From positions 1 to 49,951 of the forward strand of contig NZ_BCUX01000035.1 of the NCBI RefSeq assembly GCF_001591445.1: DNA of 49,951 nucleotides, written 5' to 3'. A program made the position numbers and the translations under genes. Each line of letters opens with the position of its first letter. Positions within the stretch are counted from its first letter, which is position 1. Under the pieces are notes generated by a model that was given only the letters and a program-made list of their open reading frames with translations, ran no database searches and was not told the origin of the DNA. Source of the stretch: Neobacillus drentensis NBRC 102427 (GTDB lineage Bacteria; Bacillota; Bacilli; Bacillales; Cytobacillaceae). Shown in pieces: positions 7,335 to 14,945 of the stretch.

Positions 7335-7510
7335 GGTAAGATAAGCGCCTTTTAATTTACCCAATTCCTGATTTTTACAGCCCAACGGTAAGATAAACGC
7401 CTTTTAATTTACCTCACCCTCGATTTTCACAGCCCTAGGGTAAGATAAACGCCTTTTATCTTACCCAACTCACGATTTCCTCTGCCCTGCGGTAAGATAA
7501 ACTCTCTTTT
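7335..7510. repeat. 52-bp tandem array (three full units plus a partial) ending at guaC
   Basis: GGTAAGATAA starts at 7335, 7387, 7439 and 7491, an exact 52-bp period. Each unit contains a small palindrome: GGTAAGATAAA, a CGCC loop and TTTATCTTACC in the most symmetric unit (7439). The rest of the unit is a C-rich spacer around GATTTTCACAGCCC. The last, partial unit runs to within 7 bp of the guaC stop codon (7517-7519), so the array lies in the guaC 3' untranslated region. Units differ by point changes only. Confidence 0.9.
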
Positions 7511-7516
7511 CTATCG

Positions 7517-8500
7517 TTAGTAAACCTTATCACCGTTAAAGATGGAATTCTTAACGACCACATAATCTACATTCCGGATGGCTGCTAATTTATTTCCTCC
7601 CGCGTAAGAAATAGAAGATTGGAGGTCTTGCTCCATTTCAATTAATGTTTCTTTCAAAGAGCCTTTGTACTCAACAAACATTTTTTTGCCTTCTACATTT
7701 CTCTTTTCCCCTTTTTGAAATTCCGAGGCAGATCCAAAGTATTCTTTATAACACTTACCATCCTTCTCGATGGTTTCACCTGGAGATTCTTCATGTCCAG
7801 CAAATAAGGAACCAATCATCACCAAGGCTGCCCCGAAACGAATCGACTTGGCGATATCCCCATGGGTGCGGATCCCTCCGTCCGCAATAATTGGCTTACT
7901 TGCCGCCTTTGCACACCATCGCAATGCAGCTAATTGCCATCCGCCCGTCCCAAATCCAGTCTTAATCTTAGTGATACAGACCTTCCCTGGTCCAATCCCA
8001 ACTTTGGTCGCATCCGCACCCGCATGCTCTAATTCTCTGACTGCTTCAGGAGTTCCGACATTTCCTGCAATCACAAAACTGGAAGGTATGTACTTCTTAA
8101 TATGCTGAATCATTTTGATAACTGCATTGGAATGGCCATGGGCGATATCAATCGTTATGAATTCGGGTGAAATCTGTTCTTCTGCTAATTGTTGGATGAA
8201 TCGGTACTCTTCCTCTTTAACCCCAACACTAATCGAGGCCAATAAACCACGGGATTTCATATCTTTGATAAAAGATAATCGCTTATTTGGTTCAAAGCGA
8301 TGCATGATATAAAAGTAACCATTCTCCGCTAAGTAAATGGCAATCTTTTCGTCAATAATCGTCTGCATATTTGCAGGCACCACCGGCAGCTTAAAGGTAT
8401 GCCCGCCTAAAGCTACAGTGGTATCACACTCCGAGCGGCTATTTACGACACTTTTTGCCGGAATCAATTGAATGTCTTCATAATCAAATACATTTTCCAT
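7517..8500 (-). CDS. guaC: GMP reductase
   Basis: This 327-residue protein matches the Firmicute GuaC class in length. It catalyses NADPH-dependent reductive deamination of GMP to IMP and NH3, interconverting purine nucleotides in the cytoplasm. Visible features are the N-terminal [19 protein letters not shown], the barrel phosphate site around [11 protein letters not shown] with the catalytic Cys, and [14 protein letters not shown]. There is no CBS domain insertion, which distinguishes it from IMP dehydrogenase. ATG 8500 is preferred over an upstream in-frame start because GGGGAGGA precedes it at the right spacing and homologues start there. It is transcribed alone, with a hairpin overlapping its ribosome binding site. 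Confidence 0.95.
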   Translation of the reverse strand: MENVFDYEDIQLIPAKSVVNSRSECDTTVALGGHTFKLPVVPANMQTIIDEKIAIYLAENGYFYIMHRFEPNKRLSFIKDMKSRGLLASISVGVKEEEYRFIQQLAEEQISPEFITIDIAHGHSNAVIKMIQHIKKYIPSSFVIAGNVGTPEAVRELEHAGADATKVGIGPGKVCITKIKTGFGTGGWQLAALRWCAKAASKPIIADGGIRTHGDIAKSIRFGAALVMIGSLFAGHEESPGETIEKDGKCYKEYFGSASEFQKGEKRNVEGKKMFVEYKGSLKETLIEMEQDLQSSISYAGGNKLAAIRNVDYVVVKNSIFNGDKVY

Positions 8501-8511
8501 TATTGTCCTCC

Positions 8512-8546
8512 CCGAAAACAAACCGTTGCAAGGATAGGGTTTTCGG
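8512..8546 (-). promoter_or_regulatory. Hairpin overlapping the guaC ribosome binding site
   Basis: CCGAAAAC (8512-8519) is complementary to GTTTTCGG (8539-8546). On the minus strand the 3' arm runs straight into the GGGGAGG Shine-Dalgarno of guaC, sharing two G. Pairing could limit ribosome access. I find no match to the purine riboswitch core, so any ligand is unknown. Confidence 0.35.
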
Positions 8547-8628
8547 TTTCAGTTGGTCTTATGCATACACCTAATTTAATATTCAAAACCAAAGGGATTT
8601 TTCAAAAGATAGTGGAAATAGATAGGAG

Positions 8629-8645
8629 AGGGGATTTAATCCCCT
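8629..8645 (+). promoter_or_regulatory. 17-bp perfect palindrome before the DUF1835 gene
   Basis: AGGGGATT-T-AATCCCCT is perfectly symmetric and ends 6 bp before the AAGGAG ribosome binding site of the gene at 8669. It could be an operator or a short leader hairpin. There is no T-tract, so it is not a terminator. Confidence 0.4.
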
Positions 8646-8668
8646 GGTAAAAAGGAGTGGAGAAGACA

Positions 8669-9781
8669 ATGAAATCGAGAGAGGATTATCCATATATTTA
8701 CTTTTTCGCGGAGCCAAATGTCGTTTTTGTTTATAAAATTGAAGGGGATAGCTATGTCACTGTATCAAATTTGTCGGAGGAAGGGAATTGGGAAACGTAT
8801 GAGCTCAGTCTATCTGATGAATTTGAGAACTTTAATCATGAAGCAAATATAGCCCTTGAAGGTAGGGGTTATTTTCTCCGCCAGGACGATATCAACTTTA
8901 TGGCCGGAAAAATCAATCGACTGATTCAAAGTCAGCGAAAAAGAAAAGCCCTTTCATACGAGGAAAAGGGAGCGGTCCATCTTGTTTCTTCCGAATCAAC
9001 CGCTGGCGCATTAAGATTTGGACTAGACCGGCCAAAGACAGTGATTGCTTTCCACGCTCTTTTTTCCATTGGACCAGTATGGAAGATGGATCAAAAGATC
9101 GGCCAAGACTCTCGTCACGAATGGTTGAACGAGAATATTAATATGGAGCAGGCTGAATATGAATTCGAAAATAATTTTTCCAAGACGCTGTTAGAAATAG
9201 AGGATATTCCCGAGTTTATGCCTATTTATATTTGGACGGCCAATAATGGCAATGAACAAACGGGTCTCCGTTTTATCCTTCATTTATTAAAAGAGAAAGA
9301 TAATGATATTTTTTTGATTAATACGACTGAACTTTATCATCAAAAGATCGACCCCGAGAATGAAATGCTCTACTCCAGTATGCTTCATCCCGATCAGTTA
9401 AAACTGCTACTAGAACAAGCACAATCTGCAAATCCATTGTCGTATCAGGAACGAATCCAGCTCCAAAGAGAATGGGAAGATCTGGCGCAAACGAAAGATG
9501 TCCTTCGCCTATGGAAGAATGGCCGAGTTACCAATGTGACTGAAGATTATTTTGATGCTCTCATCCTAAAGACAATTGACCATTTACATAAGGAGCAGCA
9601 AACCAAAGATTTTATTAGGACGGGAAAAGTAATTGGTGAAACGATGCACCAGATGGACGAAATGGTGGGTGACTGGTATCTGGAATATCGAATCAGGCAT
9701 TTAATTTATAACGGATTCCTGGAGCTAAAAGGGGTACCTAGATCGATGCGGCATTACCGAGTAAAATTACGCGAAAAATAG
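8669..9781 (+). CDS. DUF1835 and DUF3658 domain-containing protein
   Basis: This 370-residue cytoplasmic protein has a poorly characterised N-terminal third, then the DUF1835 signature VHLVSSESTAGALRFGL with FHALFSIGPVWKMD (about 100-145), a central WTANNGNEQTGLRF segment, and a C-terminal DUF3658-like region ending RSMRHYRVKLREK. The family is common in Firmicutes and has no proven function. A GTG 12 bp upstream overlaps the AAGGAG ribosome binding site, so ATG 8669 is chosen. The gene is divergent from guaC and stands alone; a 17-bp palindrome lies just upstream. Confidence 0.82.
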   Translation: MKSREDYPYIYFFAEPNVVFVYKIEGDSYVTVSNLSEEGNWETYELSLSDEFENFNHEANIALEGRGYFLRQDDINFMAGKINRLIQSQRKRKALSYEEKGAVHLVSSESTAGALRFGLDRPKTVIAFHALFSIGPVWKMDQKIGQDSRHEWLNENINMEQAEYEFENNFSKTLLEIEDIPEFMPIYIWTANNGNEQTGLRFILHLLKEKDNDIFLINTTELYHQKIDPENEMLYSSMLHPDQLKLLLEQAQSANPLSYQERIQLQREWEDLAQTKDVLRLWKNGRVTNVTEDYFDALILKTIDHLHKEQQTKDFIRTGKVIGETMHQMDEMVGDWYLEYRIRHLIYNGFLELKGVPRSMRHYRVKLREK

Positions 9782-9831
9782 TTAAGGTGCTGCTTTTATC
9801 ACTTATTTCTAAAAGGTTGTTTAATTTAACA

Positions 9832-9880
9832 ATTCGCTCAATGAAATAATAATTCGCCCGAAGAGATAAATCGATAAATA
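9832..9880. repeat. Short member of the 21-bp tandem repeat family
   Basis: Two units beginning ATTCGC (9832 and 9853, spacing 21) are followed by AGAGATAAATCGATAAATAA. The same tail, AGAGATATATCGATAAATAA, closes the longer array at 23827-23985. The match of unit period plus tail shows one dispersed family with variable unit number. Confidence 0.65.
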
Positions 9881-9938
9881 ATAAAGCTAAATAAAATAGA
9901 CAGCAAAATCTTGTTCCTTATCAATTTTTTATAAAAGA

Positions 9939-9962
9939 GTATGAAGTAAGATAAAGTCATAC
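9939..9962. promoter_or_regulatory. Inverted repeat upstream of the metal-transport cassette
   Basis: GTATGA (9939-9944) and TCATAC (9957-9962) are perfect inverted repeats spaced by 12 bp and end 9 bp before the AAGGAGG of the HMA gene. It is a candidate operator for the cassette's own Crp/Fnr regulator. The spacing is wider than the usual Crp/Fnr box, so the assignment is weak. Confidence 0.35.
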
Positions 9963-9984
9963 GAAATCAAGGAGGAATGAGAAA

Positions 9985-10206
9985 ATGACGAAAGCAGTTT
10001 TTCAATTAGAACCATTAACATGTCCATCATGTATTAAAAAGATAGAAACAACGCTCAATAAAACTACCGGAGTGGAATCTACACGAGTGCTATTTAATAC
10101 AAGTAAGGTGAAAATAGAATTTGATGAAGTTCAGGTGAAAGCAAGTAAAATAGAGGAAACTATAAAAAAATTAGGATATCCGGTTCTTTCATCAAAAGTT
10201 TCTTAA
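9985..10206 (+). CDS. Heavy-metal-associated (HMA) domain protein, small metal chaperone
   Basis: This 73-residue ferredoxin-like HMA domain carries the metal-binding motif LTCPSC (Cys at residues 13 and 16), close to the usual MxCxxC pattern but with Leu in place of Met. It probably binds a soft metal ion and hands it to the P-type ATPase that starts 12 bp after its stop. The start is fixed by CAAGGAGG before the ATG. It would act in the cytoplasm as a detached N-terminal domain of the ATPase, which itself has no HMA domain. Metal identity cannot be read from sequence. Confidence 0.9.
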   Translation: MTKAVFQLEPLTCPSCIKKIETTLNKTTGVESTRVLFNTSKVKIEFDEVQVKASKIEETIKKLGYPVLSSKVS

Positions 10207-10218
10207 TGGGGGGAATAA

Positions 10219-12129
10219 ATGATGGAGACCATTAACAAACATAAAAACCATATCACCGCTATCTCATTTGGTTTGCTCTTGATTGGTTTTTTAGCGAGTA
10301 TCATGGGAAGTGGTGAAATTAGCGATCTTGCGCTAATCATTGCTACTATTCTAGCAAGCATCCCCATTTTCGTGAAAGCTTACCAAGCATTGAGAATGAA
10401 AGCTTTTAGTATTGATTTATTAGTAAGTATCGCCGTACTGGGCGCGGTTTACCTCCAAGACTATACCGAATCGTCTGTGGTCACATTTCTCTTCTTGTTT
10501 GGTGACTATTTAGAAGCACGTACATTAGAGAAAACACGCTCTTCATTAAAAGAACTGGTTGATATGGCCCCACAAGAAGCCACGGTCATACGAGGAGGGG
10601 AAGCCGTGATCATCCCAGTCGAAGCAGTAGTGGCAGGGGACCAAGTGATTGTTCGTTCAGGGGGGAAGGTTCCAGTTGATGGAAGGATTCTTTCTGGGCA
10701 AGCAGCTTTAAATGAAGCTGCGATAACGGGCGAATCTATCCCGGCAACGAAAAGAGCGGATGACCGCGTTTTTAGTAGTACAATGGTAGATAATGGATAT
10801 ATTGAAATTATCGCTGAAAAGGTAGGAAATGACACCACTTTTGCAAAAATTATTGAACTCGTCGAAGAAGCACAGGAGTCAAAAACGAAAACTGAAAAGT
10901 TCCTTGATAAGTTTTCAAGTATATATACACCTGCAATCGTTATCTTGTCTATTTTAGTTTATGTGATCACAAGGGATCTAAGATTGGCGATCACCTTTCT
11001 AGTAATTGCATGTCCGGGTGCCTTAGTCATCGGTGCACCAGTTTCAAGTGTCGCTGGGATCGGAAATGGCGCAAAAAATGGGGTCCTTGTGAAAGGAGGG
11101 GAAATCATCGATACCTTCTCCAAAGTAGATATGATTATTTTTGATAAAACAGGAACACTAACAAAAGGGAAGCCCGAAGTAACAGCTATTAAGACGTTTA
11201 CTAAAAGGTCAGAAAATGAACTTTTGGGATTGGTTGCTCGAGCCGAGACCATTTCTGAACACCATTTAGGGCAAACCATTGTGAAAGAAGCACTGGCAAG
11301 ACGGTTACATGTTCCTTTGAATAGTGCACCAGTAATGGGCGAAGTCGTTAAGGGAAGTGGAATCCTCGCAACCATTAATGGCCATACCCTAGCTGTAGGG
11401 AACCGTAGATTGATGGATAGTAACCATATACCCCTTTCACAAGAGGCTGCCGAGTATGCGGAAGGTCAAGAAAAAGCAGGAAATACGGCTATTTTTGCAG
11501 CAGTTGACGGTGAGTTGGAGGGGATTATCTCGATTGCCGATCAAATTCGAGAGGATGCCCACGCAGCCCTAAAAGCTATGAGAAACAGTGGAATAAAGAA
11601 GATGATCATGTTAACGGGTGATAACCGACATACGGCGGAATTGGTAGCCAGGAAATTAGGATTGGATGACTATTTTGCCGAGTTAACTCCAGAAGATAAA
11701 GCCAATTATGTAAAAAAACAAAAAGAAGCAGGTCATGTGGTTGCTATGGCAGGTGATGGAATAAATGACGCACCAGCTATTGCGGTGGCCGATATAGGTC
11801 TAGCGATGGGCGAGGGTGGAACGGATGTAGCAATGGAAACAGCGGACATTGTTCTTATGGCAGATAAATTAATGCAAATGTCGCATGCGTACTCTTTATC
11901 CAAAGCAACGATGCGAAATATGAAACAAAATACCACTCTTGCTGTCTTGACTGTAGTTGTTTTACTAATTGGCGTTTTGATTGGGTCCGTCCACTTGGCC
12001 GCTGGTATGTTCATCCATGAAGCAAGTGTATTACTAGTAATTTTGAATGCGATGAGATTAATTCGCTTTAATAATAGAAGAACAAAAGAGTCTAGGAAGG
12101 TACCTGTTATCCATCCATATGAAATCTAA
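10219..12129 (+). CDS. Heavy-metal-translocating P1B-type ATPase with CPG motif
   Basis: This 636-residue membrane pump has the actuator motif ITGES, phosphorylation site DKTGT (Asp near 309), MLTGDN, and the hinge GDGINDAPA. The transmembrane metal-site motif is CPG (about 265-267, ACPGALVIGAP) instead of the common CPC, and the nucleotide-domain HP dipeptide is HH (about 348-349, SEHHLGQ). The joint changes suggest a distinct P1B subgroup rather than random loss, since all catalytic motifs are intact. There is no N-terminal HMA domain; the separate HMA protein 12 bp upstream supplies it. A Crp/Fnr-type regulator follows. Probable role: export of a transition metal; which one is unresolved. 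Confidence 0.92.
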   Translation: MMETINKHKNHITAISFGLLLIGFLASIMGSGEISDLALIIATILASIPIFVKAYQALRMKAFSIDLLVSIAVLGAVYLQDYTESSVVTFLFLFGDYLEARTLEKTRSSLKELVDMAPQEATVIRGGEAVIIPVEAVVAGDQVIVRSGGKVPVDGRILSGQAALNEAAITGESIPATKRADDRVFSSTMVDNGYIEIIAEKVGNDTTFAKIIELVEEAQESKTKTEKFLDKFSSIYTPAIVILSILVYVITRDLRLAITFLVIACPGALVIGAPVSSVAGIGNGAKNGVLVKGGEIIDTFSKVDMIIFDKTGTLTKGKPEVTAIKTFTKRSENELLGLVARAETISEHHLGQTIVKEALARRLHVPLNSAPVMGEVVKGSGILATINGHTLAVGNRRLMDSNHIPLSQEAAEYAEGQEKAGNTAIFAAVDGELEGIISIADQIREDAHAALKAMRNSGIKKMIMLTGDNRHTAELVARKLGLDDYFAELTPEDKANYVKKQKEAGHVVAMAGDGINDAPAIAVADIGLAMGEGGTDVAMETADIVLMADKLMQMSHAYSLSKATMRNMKQNTTLAVLTVVVLLIGVLIGSVHLAAGMFIHEASVLLVILNAMRLIRFNNRRTKESRKVPVIHPYEI

Positions 12130-12147
12130 AAGCAAGGAGTGAAGGAA

Positions 12148-12858
12148 ATGGTCGAAACGAATTCCAATCACTGTAACAATACCGATTCCAAAGGAACACA
12201 TAAAGTGTGTGTTTCTTTGGTGCCGATTTTTAATCATTTAGAAGAAAAACAAATGAACGAGATCATGATGACGACAAACTCCGTTTCTTACAAAAAAGGA
12301 GAAACTGTTTACCAAGCCGGGGACAAATCAGACTCTCTTTATATTGTAAACAAAGGGAAAATAAGAATTTACCGGTTAGCTGAATCAGGAAAAGAGCAGT
12401 TGGTACGTATTCTCAATCCGGGCGATTTTACGGGAGAACTGGCTTTATTTAATGAAGCCCTTCACGAATCTTTTGCTGAAGCAATGGAAGAGACCCAAGT
12501 TTGTATGATCAATCGTTCAGACTTACAGGAGTTTCTATTAAAATACCCTTCTATTTCATTGAAAATATTAGCGGAGTTTTCAAATCGATTGGAGCAGTCA
12601 GAAAAACAAACGACTCGATTTGCAACCGAGAAAGTAGACACAAGAATTGCTCTGTTCTTAGTAGAATGCCTGCCGAGTGGAGGCCAATCACAAGAGGTTA
12701 AACTACCGATGAGTAGAAAAGATTTAGCCTCTTATTTGGGGACGACGCCCGAAACGATCAGCCGCAGGTTAGCTGACTTAGAAGCAGCGGGTTTAATCAA
12801 ACAAAAACCGCACAAAATCATTGAAATATTAGATTTAGATGGACTGCTCCTTGTGTAA
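12148..12858 (+). CDS. Crp/Fnr family transcriptional regulator
   Basis: This 236-residue protein has an N-terminal cyclic-nucleotide-binding-like beta-roll (about 30-140, with GDKSDSLYIVNKGKIRIYR and GDFTGELALF) and a C-terminal winged helix with recognition helix around TTPETISRRLADLEAAGLI. Two N-terminal Cys (near residues 9 and 22, the latter in CVSLVPIF) could sense metal or redox state, as in FLP/Fnr-type proteins; this is inference. ATG 12148 is chosen over GTG 12139, which overlaps the AAGGAG. The gene follows the ATPase by 18 bp and probably regulates the cassette. A terminator overlaps its stop codon. Confidence 0.9.
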   Translation: MVETNSNHCNNTDSKGTHKVCVSLVPIFNHLEEKQMNEIMMTTNSVSYKKGETVYQAGDKSDSLYIVNKGKIRIYRLAESGKEQLVRILNPGDFTGELALFNEALHESFAEAMEETQVCMINRSDLQEFLLKYPSISLKILAEFSNRLEQSEKQTTRFATEKVDTRIALFLVECLPSGGQSQEVKLPMSRKDLASYLGTTPETISRRLADLEAAGLIKQKPHKIIEILDLDGLLLV

Positions 12859-12869
12859 AGGAGCTTTTA
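12846..12869 (+). terminator. Rho-independent terminator overlapping the Crp/Fnr stop
   Basis: GCTCCTT (12846-12852) pairs with AAGGAGC (12858-12864), loop GTGTA, then TTTTATTTT. The TAA stop at 12856-12858 lies inside the hairpin. Confidence 0.85.
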
Positions 12870-12945
12870 TTTTGGCTATCCGGCGCCTTTTATTGTCGGA
12901 CGGCGCTTTGAACTTCAGTCAATGGAAAAATAAAATATGACTTAG

Positions 12946-12985
12946 GGCGAACAGTGGCTGTAACTGTTCGCCTATTTTCCTTTCT
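12946..12985 (+). terminator. Second hairpin with T-rich tail
   Basis: GGCGAACAGT (12946-12955) and ACTGTTCGCC (12963-12972) pair perfectly around a 7-nt loop, followed by TATTTTCCTTTCTTTT. It may back up the terminator 80 bp upstream or end an unannotated transcript. Confidence 0.6.
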
Positions 12986-13089
12986 TTTAATCGAATTTGT
13001 AAATAGGAAGTCAATTGGCATTGAAATGAAAGTGTTTGATTGTTAGACTAAATTAGAACTTAATCCTATTTTTAAAAGGGGATACATCG

Positions 13090-13374
13090 ATGATAAACGA
13101 AGATAATGAATTGAATTTAGTAAATATAGCGATTGAGAATGCTCCTGCCTGGTTAAATGATGACCTAGAATCTATCGCAAAAAAGGAGAAAACCAAACTC
13201 AGAATAAGCTTTGTGATTTCCGAACTTTATTCGAGATATACATTTAGCTATCGGCATATTACAGCATCTATGAATCAAAGTTCAGAATGGTCCACGACTG
13301 CCCGCGAAAGATTGAACTTCATTGATAACAATATTGACTTGATTCAGTACATGATCAAGAGGATGGAAGAATAA
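13090..13374 (+). CDS. Hypothetical small protein
   Basis: This 94-residue acidic, mostly helical protein has no signal peptide or membrane segment. The segment around EKTKLRISFVISELYSRYTF and the final helix NFIDNNIDLIQYMIKRMEE are the only distinctive parts; no known domain is recognised. The ATG lies behind AAAAGGGG. It is a single gene with a clear terminator 7 bp after its stop, which supports it being real. Confidence 0.65.
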   Translation: MINEDNELNLVNIAIENAPAWLNDDLESIAKKEKTKLRISFVISELYSRYTFSYRHITASMNQSSEWSTTARERLNFIDNNIDLIQYMIKRMEE

Positions 13375-13381
13375 TAAAAAA

Positions 13382-13423
13382 GCTGGTTTCCTTTCTGAAC
13401 TTAGGAAAAACCAGCCTTTTTAT
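13382..13423. terminator. Rho-independent terminator
   Basis: GCTGGTTTCCT (13382-13392) pairs with AGG-AA-AAACCAGC (13403-13415), followed by CTTTTTATTT; the minus-strand side also has a T-rich flank. It lies between convergent genes, so it may serve both. Confidence 0.75.
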
Positions 13424-13475
13424 TTGCTCAAACATGTAAAATCTGTTTAACCATTTGGATAGGGTCAGACTCCCA

Positions 13476-14378
13476 TTAAGGTGAGGTAGTGGTAGTCTGC
13501 CCTTTTTTTGAAAATTTTAATTCTAGTTTTTCGCTTAAGAAAGTGGAGCCAAGTACCAGGATGCCGCCAATCATTTGTATCCATGTCATGCCTTCATGTA
13601 AGAAAAGCGCGGCGATGATTACGGCTGAAATCGGATCAATATAACTAAGCACAGCAATCGTTTGCCCTTTGAGCTCTCGAATCGATGTAAAATATAAAAA
13701 ATAAGCCAACCCGGTATGCACAATACCAAGGATTAAGATAAAAATAATCGAAGTAGAGTTTAAACCAGTAAAATGAAGATTTCCCTGCCAAAGGATATAG
13801 GGAAGCAGGACCAAAGCGGCTGCCATTAATTGCACTAACGTGGTTTCAAACCCGGATAAATTTTTGATGAATTTGTTCATTAAAATCACACTTGCATATA
13901 ATGCGGCCGCTACAAGACCATAGAGAATACCTGCGATATGATTCTGCGAACTGTCAGTACTACCCGATCCAGGATTAACGATTAAAAATAGACCAATCAT
14001 TGCGGTGATGATGCAAAAAACTTTTACACTCGTTAGTTTTTCTTTCAGAACCCAAGGTGCTAAAATCATCACAAAGATTGGCGCAAAGTAATAGCTAATG
14101 GTGGCATTGGATATCGACGTAAACCGATAGGCTTCAAATAAACATATCCAATTAAGGCCAATCGCCGCCCCTGATAATAACAGCAGCAGGGCATTATCTT
14201 TTAATGCTTGATAAGATGGCTTTTGTTTGACAAGGAAACTAACAATCAGCAGAAAGAGACTTCCGATTACCCCTCGTAAGAATGCAATTTCACTTGAAGA
14301 TAGATCAATCTTTTTGACAAAAACGCCAATGCTTCCAAAAATAAGCATGGTCATGATAAGTCTCATTTTCCCTTTCAA
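13476..14378 (-). CDS. EamA/DMT family transporter
   Basis: This 300-residue integral membrane protein has about ten hydrophobic segments arranged as two EamA halves (roughly 5-135 and 150-280), the hallmark of drug/metabolite exporters of the 10-TMS DMT class. Examples of its helices are LRGVIGSLFLLIVSFLV and VAALYASVILMNKFI. The start is probably TTG 14378, 8 nt after AGGGGG; an ATG four codons later is less well placed. It is single in the region and unrelated in operon to the second EamA gene 550 bp away. Substrate unknown; such proteins usually export amino acids or metabolites. Confidence 0.87.
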   Translation of the reverse strand: MKGKMRLIMTMLIFGSIGVFVKKIDLSSSEIAFLRGVIGSLFLLIVSFLVKQKPSYQALKDNALLLLLSGAAIGLNWICLFEAYRFTSISNATISYYFAPIFVMILAPWVLKEKLTSVKVFCIITAMIGLFLIVNPGSGSTDSSQNHIAGILYGLVAAALYASVILMNKFIKNLSGFETTLVQLMAAALVLLPYILWQGNLHFTGLNSTSIIFILILGIVHTGLAYFLYFTSIRELKGQTIAVLSYIDPISAVIIAALFLHEGMTWIQMIGGILVLGSTFLSEKLELKFSKKGQTTTTSP

Positions 14379-14568
14379 GTCGATTTCCCCCTATTTCTTA
14401 ATCCAAAAACAAAATGAATTATGTACTTTTATCTGCCTATTAAAAAAGCAAAACTCCTTTATAAAAGAGCTTCCTCTTAAGACAACATATTACCATTATA
14501 CAAACGGAAGTAGGTGGAATAAAACTCCTCTTTTTAAATAATTGGACAGGTTTAGGTTGTTTGCCTTT

Positions 14569-14596
14569 ACACATAAAGGACTTGCTTCATATTTTA
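14569..14596 (+). promoter_or_regulatory. Sigma-K-type promoter
   Basis: CATATTTTA (14588-14596) fits the sigma-K -10 consensus CATAnnnTA exactly, with the -35 AC dinucleotide at 14569-14570, 17 bp upstream. The predicted start gives a leader of about 25 nt to the gene at 14628. This predicts late mother-cell expression. Confidence 0.55.
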
Positions 14597-14627
14597 AGAG
14601 TAAGTTCATTTATGAAGGAGGATTTAC

Positions 14628-14903
14628 ATGCAATTAGATTATCAGCAAGCGCTTCGTTTAAAGGGGCAAATGATAAAGTTTAAAAATAGCCAAGGGGAAT
14701 GGTCCATTGGAAGAGTTGTAAAGGTAAAAAATGATGGTCTTGAGATTGAAGAATTAAATTCTTCAAGTGCTAATGATGGATACGGATTTGGCTTTTTTAA
14801 TCGGAGACCGTTTTTTAGACCGCCATTTTTTAGAAGATCATTTTTTAGACCCCCTGTTTTCTTCCCATTTGTTGGATTTGGATTCTCACCTTTCTTCTTT
14901 TAA
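14628..14903 (+). CDS. Phe/Arg/Pro-rich small protein, probable spore coat component
   Basis: This 91-residue protein has two parts. Residues 1-45 form a small, beta-rich module (LKGQMIKFKNSQGEWSIGR). Residues 50-91 are an unusual low-complexity tail with repeats of RPFFRPP and RRSFFRPP ending in FSPFFF. Such aromatic, Arg-rich tails occur in insoluble coat or outer-layer proteins. The upstream sigma-K-type promoter supports a coat role. AAGGAGG precedes the ATG. No named coat family is recognised, so the coat assignment is inference. It has its own promoter and a bidirectional terminator shared with the next gene. Confidence 0.7.
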   Translation: MQLDYQQALRLKGQMIKFKNSQGEWSIGRVVKVKNDGLEIEELNSSSANDGYGFGFFNRRPFFRPPFFRRSFFRPPVFFPFVGFGFSPFFF

Positions 14904-14910
14904 TATCTAA

Positions 14911-14945
14911 AAAAAACATTGGGAGCTAAATCCCAATGTTTTTAC
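14911..14945. terminator. Bidirectional terminator inside a convergent 3' end
   Basis: AACATTGGGA and TCCCAATGTT pair perfectly around GCTAAA, with A6 before and T5 after, so it works on both strands. The stop codon and last codons of the minus-strand transporter (TAG at 14926-14928) lie within the hairpin. Confidence 0.85.

Noticed and set aside
8500..8656. Purine riboswitch before guaC
   Set aside because: The conserved loop and junction sequences of the purine aptamer are absent.
10506..12014. Long antisense frames opposite the P-type ATPase
   Set aside because: They are shadows of the strongly coding plus strand, with no ribosome binding sites or family motifs.
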